Positions 42,886 to 50,449 of a stretch of 64,000 nt of DNA are shown here, in pieces. Source of the DNA: Variovorax sp. Sphag1AA (GTDB lineage: Bacteria; Pseudomonadota; Gammaproteobacteria; Burkholderiales; Burkholderiaceae_C); NCBI RefSeq assembly GCF_014192575.1, contig NZ_JACHYC010000003.1, forward strand, positions 434,001 through 498,000, read 5' to 3'. Below the pieces are notes generated by a model that saw nothing but the letters and a program-made list of their open reading frames with translations, was not told the origin of the DNA and searched no databases. Made by a program: the position numbers and the translations under genes. How positions within the stretch are numbered: position 1 is the first letter of the stretch; every line of letters starts with the position of its first letter.

Positions 42886-43983
42886 ATGAAACCTCGTCGC
42901 CATCTCGCCACCCGCCCTGAATCCCGCCCCGCGCTCGATCCAACGCGTCTGACCGGCGTCGCGGAAGACGCAGCACGCGAGCTGATGAAGGAAGGCGAAT
43001 CCGCCAACACCCGCGCTTCATACGGCTCGGCGATGCGCTACTGGGATGCCTGGTACGCGGCGCGCTACGGTCAAACGCTGGGCTTGCCGGTGCCTGTTCC
43101 GGTCGTGATCCAGTTCATCGTCGACCACGCGGCGCGTGGCAGCGAGCCGGGCAAGCTGGTGACCGAGCTGCCGCCCGAGATCGACCGGGCGCTCGTCGAA
43201 CAGGGTTTCAAGGCCAAGCTCGGGCCGCCGTCGCTCAATACGCTGGTCCATCGCATCGCGGTGCTGTCCAAGGCGCACCAGCTCAAGGGCGAGATCGAGC
43301 ACAACCCGTGCGCCGATCCGGTGGTGCGCGAGCTTCTCGGGCGCACGCGGCGCGCCTATGCACAACGTGGCGCGCGTCCGCGCAAGCAGCGCGCGCTCAC
43401 CAAGGATCCTCTGCTTGCCGTGCTCGACACTTGCGACGATTCGCTCCGCGGCAAGCGGGATCGCGCACTGCTGCTGTTTGCATGGTCCACCGGCGGACGC
43501 CGCCGTTCCGAAGTGGCCGGCGCAACGATGGAGAACCTGCGCCGCGTCAATGCAGACGCCTATCTCTATCGCCTGTCGCATTCGAAGACGAACCAGGCCG
43601 GTGTCGAGCGGCCCGAAGACAACAAGCCGCTGGTCGGCTCCGCTGCCGAGGCGATGCGTGACTGGCTCGACGCCAGCGGCATCACCGAAGGCGCGATCTT
43701 TCGTCGCATTCGCGCGGGCGATCACGTCGCCGAGCCGCTCGGCCCGCAGACGGTGCGCAACATCGTCAAGGAGCGCTGCGCACTTGCCGGCGTCGAGGGC
43801 GAGTTTTCCGCCCATTCGCTGCGCGCCGGATTCGTGACCGAGGCCGGCAGGCAGAACCTCTCGCTGCCCGAAACCATGGCGTTGTCAGGCCACCAGAGCG
43901 TGGCCGTGGCGATGGGCTACTACCGCGCCGAGAGCGCGCTCGACAGCAAGGTCGCGCGCATGGTGGATGCCGATGGCGACTGA
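42886..43983 (+). CDS. Tyrosine recombinase (site-specific integrase)
   Basis: A 365-aa tyrosine recombinase. The N-terminal SAM-like core-binding domain covers about residues 30-140. The catalytic residues are R in STGGRRRSEVAGATMENL, H and R in FSAHSLRAGFVTEAG, H in MALSGHQSVAVAMGYYR, and the nucleophile Y in the same segment. ATG 42886. It overlaps the FUSC gene by 11-17 bases. No tRNA or obvious attachment site abuts it, so it may be a standalone chromosomal recombinase rather than the integrase of a recent island. Confidence 0.9.
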   Translation: MKPRRHLATRPESRPALDPTRLTGVAEDAARELMKEGESANTRASYGSAMRYWDAWYAARYGQTLGLPVPVPVVIQFIVDHAARGSEPGKLVTELPPEIDRALVEQGFKAKLGPPSLNTLVHRIAVLSKAHQLKGEIEHNPCADPVVRELLGRTRRAYAQRGARPRKQRALTKDPLLAVLDTCDDSLRGKRDRALLLFAWSTGGRRRSEVAGATMENLRRVNADAYLYRLSHSKTNQAGVERPEDNKPLVGSAAEAMRDWLDASGITEGAIFRRIRAGDHVAEPLGPQTVRNIVKERCALAGVEGEFSAHSLRAGFVTEAGRQNLSLPETMALSGHQSVAVAMGYYRAESALDSKVARMVDADGD

Positions 43984-45013
43984 ACGAACCTTGTCGTCAC
44001 GGCTGGCCGAGGTCGATCCGCAGGGCCACCAGTTCATCAAGGGGCTGCGCCTCGTGGCGGCGTATGGCATCGCCGTGGTGCTGGGCGCGTTGTTCGACAC
44101 GGCGCATGCTGCATCCGACCTGAAATCGCTTGGCACGCTGGCTGCCGGCGCCGCACTTTTCGCCATGGTGTCGGAGGCGCGCGCCGGCCGCTACGAAGGC
44201 AGCCGCGATCTTCTCCTGCTGACCGGCAGCGCGTGCCTCGGCGCCGCAGTGACGGCCCTGATCGGTCCGCCCCTGGCTGCGCGCATCACTGCCGGCGCCG
44301 AATGGACGCTGGTGATCGGCGCCTTCGCGGTCGGATTCATGAAGCCGATCGGGCCACTGGCAGCAGGCATCGGCTCGCAGTTCTACATCGGGCAATTGCT
44401 GGCCTACGGGCAAGAACTCGGTGCGGACGACCTGAGGCGCATCGGGCTCGCGGGCCTGATCGCGCTCTTCGCGGTCATCGCGGCGCGCGTGAGCTTCGCC
44501 CCGCGCCAGAGTCGCATCACGCCATGGCAGCCGGGCGGCGCACATGCGCCTTTCGGCACGCCGCCGGCTCTCGCCATGGGTTTGCAGGCGGCCCTTCCGG
44601 CGTCGTTGATCGTTCTGCTGAACGCACGCACGGTCATGGATGAATCGGTCTGGGCCATGACCGCCTGCGTCTACGTCGTCGCCATGACGCGGTCCGGCAC
44701 CATCGACCGCATCCGCCGTCGCATGCTCGGGACTGCCATCGGCGTGCCGTTGGGCCTGTTGTGCGTGCCGCTCGCGGTCCAATGGCCCCTGCTCGCTTGG
44801 GCGTGCGCGGCGGTTGCTGTCGTGATCTACGCGATGGCGCTCGCGGACCGCTATGACATCGCGTGCGGGACGTTCGCCTTCGCGCTGGTGATCACGCTTG
44901 CGGCCAGCGGCGAGCATTCCGTGCTGCATCTGTCAGCGCGCCTTTGGGAGACCGCGCTCGGCGCCCTGCTAGCCTGGTGCGCGACGGTTTTCATCTTTCC
45001 GCTCCGCGAATAA
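43967..45013 (+). CDS. FUSC-family membrane protein
   Basis: A 348-aa inner-membrane protein with two blocks of about five to six hydrophobic helices (IAVVLGALFDTAHAA, LLLTGSACLGAAVTALIG, ... WPLLAWACAAVAVVIYAMAL, LWETALGALLAWCATVFIFP), the layout of FusC/YccS-type proteins linked to export of aromatic acids. The start is ATG 43967 or 43973, inside the last codons of the recombinase gene; the TAA stop overlaps the next ATG (TAATG). Confidence 0.8.
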   Translation: MPMATERTLSSRLAEVDPQGHQFIKGLRLVAAYGIAVVLGALFDTAHAASDLKSLGTLAAGAALFAMVSEARAGRYEGSRDLLLLTGSACLGAAVTALIGPPLAARITAGAEWTLVIGAFAVGFMKPIGPLAAGIGSQFYIGQLLAYGQELGADDLRRIGLAGLIALFAVIAARVSFAPRQSRITPWQPGGAHAPFGTPPALAMGLQAALPASLIVLLNARTVMDESVWAMTACVYVVAMTRSGTIDRIRRRMLGTAIGVPLGLLCVPLAVQWPLLAWACAAVAVVIYAMALADRYDIACGTFAFALVITLAASGEHSVLHLSARLWETALGALLAWCATVFIFPLRE

Positions 45014-45375
45014 TGGACTCCCCTACGCACTCCCACAAACCCGCTTCGATCTGGAAGCGCTTCTGGTCACCCACGAGCCTGCTCGAGGCGGTACCGGACG
45101 ATGCGGTAGTGGAAGAAGCCGAGGCGATCAGACATCGCAACAACGTCTGGCTCAAGACGTACATGGACATGTACATCCTGCGATGGGGCGTGCTGTGGTT
45201 CTGCTCTGTCGTCCTGTCAATCCTTGCGGCTGACGACGGCGTGCCCGTCGGTCTATTCGTCATCGCCCTCCTCTTCGCCATGGGCTCCCTCGCAGGATTG
45301 GCGTCGATGATCTGGGCCTACCGCCGAGCAAGCAGCGCGCTCGAACAGCGAACTCGCCCTCCTGGCCAACGCTAG
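45013..45375 (+). CDS. Small two-helix membrane protein
   Basis: A 120-aa protein with two hydrophobic helices (WGVLWFCSVVLSILAA and VGLFVIALLFAMGSLAGLAS) and an N-terminal soluble part (residues 1-50). No family recognised. It is translationally coupled to the FUSC gene (TAATG), which suggests a related membrane role. Confidence 0.75.
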   Translation: MDSPTHSHKPASIWKRFWSPTSLLEAVPDDAVVEEAEAIRHRNNVWLKTYMDMYILRWGVLWFCSVVLSILAADDGVPVGLFVIALLFAMGSLAGLASMIWAYRRASSALEQRTRPPGQR

Positions 45376-45595
45376 CTGGCCTCGGAAGCGTTCAACGTTG
45401 CTTTTCTGCTCTTGATCGACCAATCGCAAACGTATCCCCGCAGGTAGATTTCGGATCGAGGCGGCCCGCATCAAAAGGCCGGCGACGGATCTCGGTTGAG
45501 TGTGTGCCCTATGTCACGGTCGACGTTCGAATTGCCGCGTCCGCGTGCGGAGACCGCTTCTTTTGCTTTGCAAAGAGGTTCAGGATTTGAAGGCG

Positions 45596-46396
45596 ATGCT
45601 TCACCCCATCATTCGCGACTGTGCCGGCGACCTCCAGCCGATTCCCGCAGCCCTTGCGGCTCTGACCGGGCAGCCTGTCACTGCCGTTGTGAGCACGCTC
45701 CGCAGGTGCTTTGTCGACCTCAAGCCACTGGCGGGCGTCGGGAAAGAGGTTGCTCCCGAGGATGCCTGCCACGCAGCGCTCTATCGCTTCGGCTATCAGC
45801 CGCACCGCTTGTACGCTGACCATCGCCGGCACCGAGCGTTGGGCGAGCTGCTGACGACACACGGGCAGGCGCCCGGCGAGCCGGAGGCCCTCCTCGCGAT
45901 CTGCGAGAACGGCTCGGCCTTTGCGTTCTTTGGAGGATCCGCATCGTCTTGTGCGAGGAACACGGTATCCAACCTCGCCGAGCTCGTGCGGCTCGGCGAG
46001 CTCGACCTGAACGCGGAGGTTCGCTTCGCAATCACCATCGTGCCCGATAAGCTGACGCCGATCGCTTCGCCCGATCACAAGTTCCTCGAGTCCTTGGCCA
46101 TTCCGGCCTTCGCGCTCGCCGACGCCTACAACATCGAGGTGATTCCACTGAGCTGGCCCTACTGGAGTCTGACCTTCCCGGGCGAGATGACCGACGGCGA
46201 AGCCGGCTCAGGCGCGACCCAGGTCTGCGGTGAGCATGAGTTGCTGAGCGTCATCAACGACCGCGTGCGAGCTCACGAGAGCGCACTTGAGATTGCTCGT
46301 GCGCTGCTCAAGCCGATGCGCCTTGAGCGCGCCGTCGTGCACCCGCAGAACGATCACAGAACGAACGGCACCAAGGCCGCAACACGCCGCCTGTAG
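45596..46396 (+). CDS. Hypothetical protein
   Basis: About 266 aa if ATG 45596 is the start; an earlier in-frame start at 45500 would add 32 arginine-rich residues that look non-coding. I do not recognise it. The middle part is soluble and mixed (EALLAICENGSAFAFFGGSA, LEVRFAITIVPDKLTPIASP-like segments) and there is no signal peptide or membrane helix. Its end overlaps the convergent methyltransferase gene by 43 bases. Upstream, 45376-45595 shows no gene. Confidence 0.6.
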   Translation: MLHPIIRDCAGDLQPIPAALAALTGQPVTAVVSTLRRCFVDLKPLAGVGKEVAPEDACHAALYRFGYQPHRLYADHRRHRALGELLTTHGQAPGEPEALLAICENGSAFAFFGGSASSCARNTVSNLAELVRLGELDLNAEVRFAITIVPDKLTPIASPDHKFLESLAIPAFALADAYNIEVIPLSWPYWSLTFPGEMTDGEAGSGATQVCGEHELLSVINDRVRAHESALEIARALLKPMRLERAVVHPQNDHRTNGTKAATRRL

Positions 46397-46926
46397 GCGA
46401 CGTACTTCTCACCGAACTGCTCACCCATCCAACGCTCTTCCATGCGCAGCTTTCGCCACAGGGCCAAGCTGGCCAGTGCCACTGCAACCACGCCCGCGAC
46501 GGTGCCACGAGCGATCGCGGAGCCGACAAATGCCAGCAACAGGCCGGTGTAGATAGGATGTCGCACGAGGCTGTATGGACCCGTCGTGATGAGCTCGTGA
46601 TCTTGCTTGAGAGTCACGACAGCGCTCCAGTTTCTGCCCAGGTAGGCTCGCGCCCAGACGCTGAATAGCAGCCCCGCGAGAGTCAACGATGCGCCGACCC
46701 AGAAGGCCCACGCAGCACGAGGAACGATGCGAATGCCGAGCAACGGGATGGGTGCAGTAGGAACCCACAGCAGGCCGAGGGCCACAGCGAGGGGAACGAT
46801 GTGCAAGAGTCGCGAGCGAACCGATTCCCGTCGCACGGTGACCTTGACCTCTCGCGACACAACCAACCAGTACACCGCCCATGTGAACCACAAGGCCGGG
46901 ATCGTGTGTCGGTACACAAGAGACAT
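46354..46926 (-). CDS. Isoprenylcysteine carboxyl methyltransferase-family membrane protein
   Basis: A 190-aa integral membrane protein with about five helices. The C-terminal signature LKQDHELITTGPYSLVRHPI then YTGLLLAFVG, and MEERWMGEQFGEKYVAYRRR, is that of ICMT/PEMT-type methyltransferases (SAM-binding). Substrate unknown in bacteria. The 3' end overlaps the convergent hypothetical gene by 43 bases. Confidence 0.87.
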   Translation of the reverse strand: MSLVYRHTIPALWFTWAVYWLVVSREVKVTVRRESVRSRLLHIVPLAVALGLLWVPTAPIPLLGIRIVPRAAWAFWVGASLTLAGLLFSVWARAYLGRNWSAVVTLKQDHELITTGPYSLVRHPIYTGLLLAFVGSAIARGTVAGVVAVALASLALWRKLRMEERWMGEQFGEKYVAYRRRVAALVPFVL

Positions 46927-46935
46927 GTCTCGGCT

Positions 46936-47376
46936 CTAACGCGAACTCCCGTCCAGCGTCTTCGCGCAGACCGCGTGCCACACGACTGCATCCATTGGCA
47001 TTGCCAAAGCCCAATCAAGCTTTCCCGAAATCGAGGGATGCGCTGCAAAGCCCAAGAACTGGGACTTCTTCCTGGAAAGGCCTTTGCTTCTCGTCAAATG
47101 AACGCCCCCTGTCATCAGGTTCGTATCTCGCCAGTACCTGGAGTTCATCAAGCTCTTGAATTCGTCGTAACTGGAGGCGGCGTGGTGAACACCACCGACC
47201 AGTACGTCCAGCTTCTCAACGTTGCCGCGCGGTCTCTGAAAGAAGACGTCACCGAATGCCGAAGCGCCGATGGGCATAAGAGGACCAGTGATGGTCTTGG
47301 GCCACAGAGCAAGCAAGCGCCTGAAGTCCATGTGAGAGGCTTCGGTAAAGAGGTCAGACCATGAAGGGTGGCTCAT
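46936..47376 (-). CDS. Tdi1/DUF1851-like immunity-type protein
   Basis: About 146 aa from ATG 47376 (alternative start ATG 47400). The middle matches DUF1851/GAD-like immunity proteins: LLALWPKTITGPLMPIGASA then FGDVFFQRPRGNVEKLDVLV and the late NLMTGGVHLTRSKGLS, corresponding to the family pattern FGDxF-x-LDxxxG-x-GG. Such proteins protect against T6SS or Rhs toxins. No cognate toxin gene is adjacent. No good ribosome site precedes the chosen start. Confidence 0.6.
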   Translation of the reverse strand: MSHPSWSDLFTEASHMDFRRLLALWPKTITGPLMPIGASAFGDVFFQRPRGNVEKLDVLVGGVHHAASSYDEFKSLMNSRYWRDTNLMTGGVHLTRSKGLSRKKSQFLGFAAHPSISGKLDWALAMPMDAVVWHAVCAKTLDGSSR

Positions 47377-47670
47377 TCGTGCGTATCGCAAAACGTTCAT
47401 CCGGCTCGAGTGCTCGATGCAAGTACCGCATCTGTGACAGAGCGAAACCGAGTGTGATGATATGGACGGTGCGCGCATCGAACACCAAGACAGACGAGAT
47501 AGCTCTTGCAGCCAGGCCGTCGGCACGATGGCCAGAAAAAGTTATGGCCCCGATTCTTTTCAACTCTGCAGTGGCTCGGACTGTTGTTGCCGCGCAGCAG
47601 ATGAAGCCAAATGTCCTCGGTTTGCATTCACGTTCGCGTTCATCCTGGACGATCCTTCTACGATTGAGTC

Positions 47671-48201
47671 ATGGGTGCAGGGTCGTGGATGAAAGATGAG
47701 TTGAGCCAGTTTTTCTTTTGGCTCCGGGAGTTTGAAACGAAGGTGCGAGGTGTCGACGGCGGCGCTCGCTGGTACACCTCTTCCGGGTTGGAAGCTCGCA
47801 TTCAGTACTCCTGGTTCGAAGCCGCGGTCGCAGGTTCGCCCAGCGTTTGCATCTCCAACCTTCGCTTCTTCAAGGCCGCCACGGGCCAAGGTTTCATAGA
47901 CGCCTTGGCCGACTGGTTCTCCAGCGAGCATCACGCTCTCGAAGCTGAAGCGCTTGTCATTGAGCATCCGAGCAGTGCGGCGTTGTGCCAGTGGCTTGCG
48001 GCCAGTGCATTCGAGCCCTTTCGGGCCCCTGGTGAACTCGCCCATTCCTGGTATCTCAAACGTACCCTCGCACGCACCGAGGAGCGCAGCGCGGCCAAAC
48101 CTACGCACGAGGCACTTACAGGTATCTGGCTGGGGCTCAGCGGATTCGACTTTGAAACGACGCCTCCTCCTTCGCCAACGGTGTCGCCCGATGCATCGTG
48201 A
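47671..48201 (+). CDS. Hypothetical protein
   Basis: A 176-aa soluble protein, aromatic-rich at the start (ELSQFFFWLREFETKVRGVD, SSGLEARIQYSWFEAAVAGS). I do not recognise it; no signal peptide or membrane helix. Start ATG 47671, or ATG 47689. The 294 bases before it (47377-47670) hold only a low-support reading frame on the minus strand. Confidence 0.55.
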   Translation: MGAGSWMKDELSQFFFWLREFETKVRGVDGGARWYTSSGLEARIQYSWFEAAVAGSPSVCISNLRFFKAATGQGFIDALADWFSSEHHALEAEALVIEHPSSAALCQWLAASAFEPFRAPGELAHSWYLKRTLARTEERSAAKPTHEALTGIWLGLSGFDFETTPPPSPTVSPDAS

Positions 48202-48289
48202 TCTGGAGCGTTCCTCATCCGCGTTGATGATGAATCAGTCGTCCGATAGCAGCGGACCCGAGGCACACTCGGCAAGAGAGATCACAACC

Positions 48290-48496
48290 ATGATCATTGA
48301 CCTTCCACCCAGCCACCAGATCCTGAACGCCGCGCGAGATGCCAGTGGAGGCGACATCGCGCGAGCGATTCGCTGGTATCGGACTGAGCCGATCGTTCTG
48401 CTGGGCTACAAGACCGCGGAAAGACTGGTTGCGGAAGGTCGCGCTGAGGACGTGCTTCGCACGATGAAGTCGTCGGACGCCTGCTTCACGGGCTGA
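48290..48496 (+). CDS. Small protein resembling the MbcA/ParS antitoxin C-terminal domain
   Basis: A 68-aa protein. Its second half WYRTEPIVLLGYKTAERLVA followed by EGRAEDVLRTMKS resembles the C-terminal toxin-binding domain (DUF2384) of Xre/MbcA/ParS antitoxins, but no RES-type toxin gene follows. AGAGAG lies about ten bases before the ATG. Could be an orphan or partial antitoxin. Confidence 0.55.
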   Translation: MIIDLPPSHQILNAARDASGGDIARAIRWYRTEPIVLLGYKTAERLVAEGRAEDVLRTMKSSDACFTG

Positions 48497-48507
48497 GGCC
48501 TTCAACG

Positions 48508-48827
48508 CTACGCACCCTTCGCTGCCTCGCCGTGGAGCCATGACAAGAAGGCCTCGACTGGTGCGCGCTTCTCGTGGCGCGCCGGGTACACGACAAAGTG
48601 CGCCTTGATGCGCACGGCCTTGTCCAGGCTCAGGATCGGTTTGACCTTTCCCTCTGCCATGTGCCGTCCGGCAATGGTGCAGCTCTCCAGCGCCACGCCC
48701 AAGCCCAGCGCTGCGTCGAGCGACATCATCGCGCGGTCGAAGCGAAGGGCGAATCGCTCGGGCGCGCGCTGGTTGCTGTGGGCCTTGAACCAGTCTGACC
48801 ACTGCACCACGCTGACGTTGATCGCGC
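48508..48827 (-). pseudogene. 3' fragment of a LysR-type regulator gene
   Basis: About 106 codons encode only the last part of a LysR (GcvA-like) effector domain: VVQWSDWFKAHSNQRAPERF, RFDRAMMSLDAALGLGVALE, and the end VEAFLSWLHGEAAKGA. The whole helix-turn-helix half is absent. Reading in frame upstream of 48810 gives a few more family-like residues (AINVS) up to about 48827, where similarity stops and an unrelated gene fragment begins on the other strand. Confidence 0.82.
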
Positions 48828-48962
48828 CACAACGTGATCCTCACGCCGCACGTGGCATGGGCGTCGGACGAAGCACAGCAGGCACTGGCCGATCAATTGA
48901 TGGACAACGTCGAAAACTTCGTGGCCGGCACACCGACGAACGTGGTCCTCGGCGCCTATTGA
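48828..48962 (+). pseudogene. 3' fragment of a D-2-hydroxyacid dehydrogenase gene
   Basis: Read from 48828 the codons give HNVILTPHVAWASDEAQQAL followed by ADQLMDNVENFVAGTPTNVV and a TGA at 48960-48962. This is the conserved C-terminal end of D-2-hydroxyacid (glycerate/hydroxypyruvate-type) dehydrogenases, including the catalytic histidine in LTPHVAW. The rest of the gene, about 270 codons, is missing; directly to the left lies a LysR 3' fragment in opposite orientation. Confidence 0.85.
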
Positions 48963-49006
48963 TGCGGTGATTCCACGTTGAACGGGGGCGTGCAGACTGG
49001 AGCGTC

Positions 49007-49255
49007 TCAGTGGCCGCGCCCGTACATTGACCAGCGCACCGTCAGGATGTCCGCAGCGATCTTGGCTGCGTCGACCCCGACGTACGTCTGCTCCGGATCG
49101 AACTCGAATCCCTCGCGGTAGAGCACGACTTCCCCGTAGTCCCGGTCGAAGACCATCGGCCCGGTGAGCTCGGTTGGGTCGGTGCCAGCGGGCAGCGCGA
49201 GGAATTTCTCGGGTTGGGTCGCGCTTTGGTAGAGGTCGACAGTGAGGTGGCTCAT
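49007..49255 (-). CDS. Small hypothetical protein
   Basis: An 82-aa acidic soluble protein (SHLTVDLYQSATQPEKFLAL, FEFDPEQTYVGVDAAKIAAD). Family not recognised. GGAGA lies about nine bases before the ATG at 49255. It is divergent from the truncated alkB. Confidence 0.65.
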   Translation of the reverse strand: MSHLTVDLYQSATQPEKFLALPAGTDPTELTGPMVFDRDYGEVVLYREGFEFDPEQTYVGVDAAKIAADILTVRWSMYGRGH

Positions 49256-49386
49256 GGAGGTCTCCGATCGTTGGGTCCATTCGAATATCCCCTCAGCCAC
49301 AAGCGGCGCAATCAGCGACCGCCTACATTGGGCTGACCGGTGCCGCCGACAGCGCTGGCAACGGGCCGCATTGCCATAAGGAGCGC

Positions 49387-50433
49387 TTGGGCGAAGAATG
49401 TGGAGGGCTGCTGGACCTGCTGATCGGAGAGGACCAGAACAATCCACCCGAGGCCGTCGTGCCGCAGCTCGAGCAAGAGCGCTACTACCGCTGGCTCACC
49501 TGGCTCACGGTGCCGCTTCACTTCGTCGCGCTCATCGGCTGCGCCTGGTGGGTGGGAACGCAGAACCTGTCATGGTGGGCGGTCCTGATGCTCGCCTATG
49601 TGGCCGGAACGGACTCGGGACTGGGCATCAACACAGGGCACGAACTGGGACACAAGAACACCGCGGTCGAACAATGGCTGGCGCGCTTCGTCCTGGCGGT
49701 GCCGGCCTACGGGCACTTCACCGTCGAACACGGGCGCGGGCACCATCGCTCGGTGTCGACGCCCGAGGACCACGCAAGCTCGCGCATGGGCGAGAGCATC
49801 TATCGCTTTGCGCTTCGGGAACTGCCGGGCGGCATCCGCCGCGCATGGTCACTGGAAACCGAGCGCCTCGCCCAGCAGCGCAGGTCGGTCTGGAGCGTGC
49901 ACAACACCATGCTCCAGAGCTATGCCGTGACGGCGGTGCTGCAGATCTCACTGATCATCGCTTTCGGATGGGTGATGGTGCCCTTCCTGGCCGTGCACAA
50001 CATGGTGGCGTGGTGGCAGCTCACGTCGGCGAACTATGTCGAGCACTACGGCCTGCTGCGCCAGCGACTGCCGAATGGCAAGTACGAAACGCCGAAGCCG
50101 CACCACTCGTGGAACACCAACCACTTGGTCACCAACCTTGCGTTGTTCCACTTGCAGCGGCATTCGGACCACCATGCGTACCCACTGCGCCGCTATCAGT
50201 CGCTGCGGCACTTCGAGGATCTTCCTCAATTGCCAAGCGGCTATTTCGGGATGTTCCCGCTCTCGTATGTTCCCGCGCTGTGGTTCCGCGTGATGGACCC
50301 GCGGCTGCTGGCACTGCCGCACGTGAACGGTGATCTGGCGCGCGTCAACATCGACCAGGATCCGGAACGCCGTGCAAGGCTCTATGCCAGGTACGCCAAG
50401 GTGGGGCAAGCGAACGAGAGCTTGCCGGCGTGA
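49387..50433 (+). pseudogene. alkB: 5'-truncated alkane 1-monooxygenase (AlkB-like)
   Basis: The 348 codons carry all four AlkB di-iron histidine motifs: HELGH in NTGHELGHKN, HGRGHHRS, NYVEHYGL and LQRHSDHH. The reading frame opens only at LLDLLIGEDQNNPPEAVVPQ, which in intact AlkB proteins lies after about 50-60 residues forming the first membrane helices. The bases upstream encode no hydrophobic segment in any frame. A TTG at 49387 preceded by AAGGAG is the only possible start near the break. Whether a shortened enzyme is made is unclear; loss of the first helices usually inactivates this membrane enzyme. Confidence 0.75.
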
Positions 50434-50449
50434 GCTGCTCGTGCGCGAC

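Noticed and set aside
42886..43983. Recombinase as integrase marking a genomic island with a tRNA attachment site
   Set aside because: No tRNA gene or duplicated attachment sequence was seen next to it; the neighbours pcm and FUSC look chromosomal.
47354..47563. Minus-strand 69-codon frame overlapping the start of the DUF1851-like gene
   Set aside because: No recognisable family, poor start context, and it overlaps a better supported gene; could be a remnant but evidence is too thin.
49387..50433. alkB as an intact gene with a TTG start
   Set aside because: The family's first membrane helices are missing and no upstream frame encodes them, so truncation is more likely, although a TTG with AAGGAG exists.
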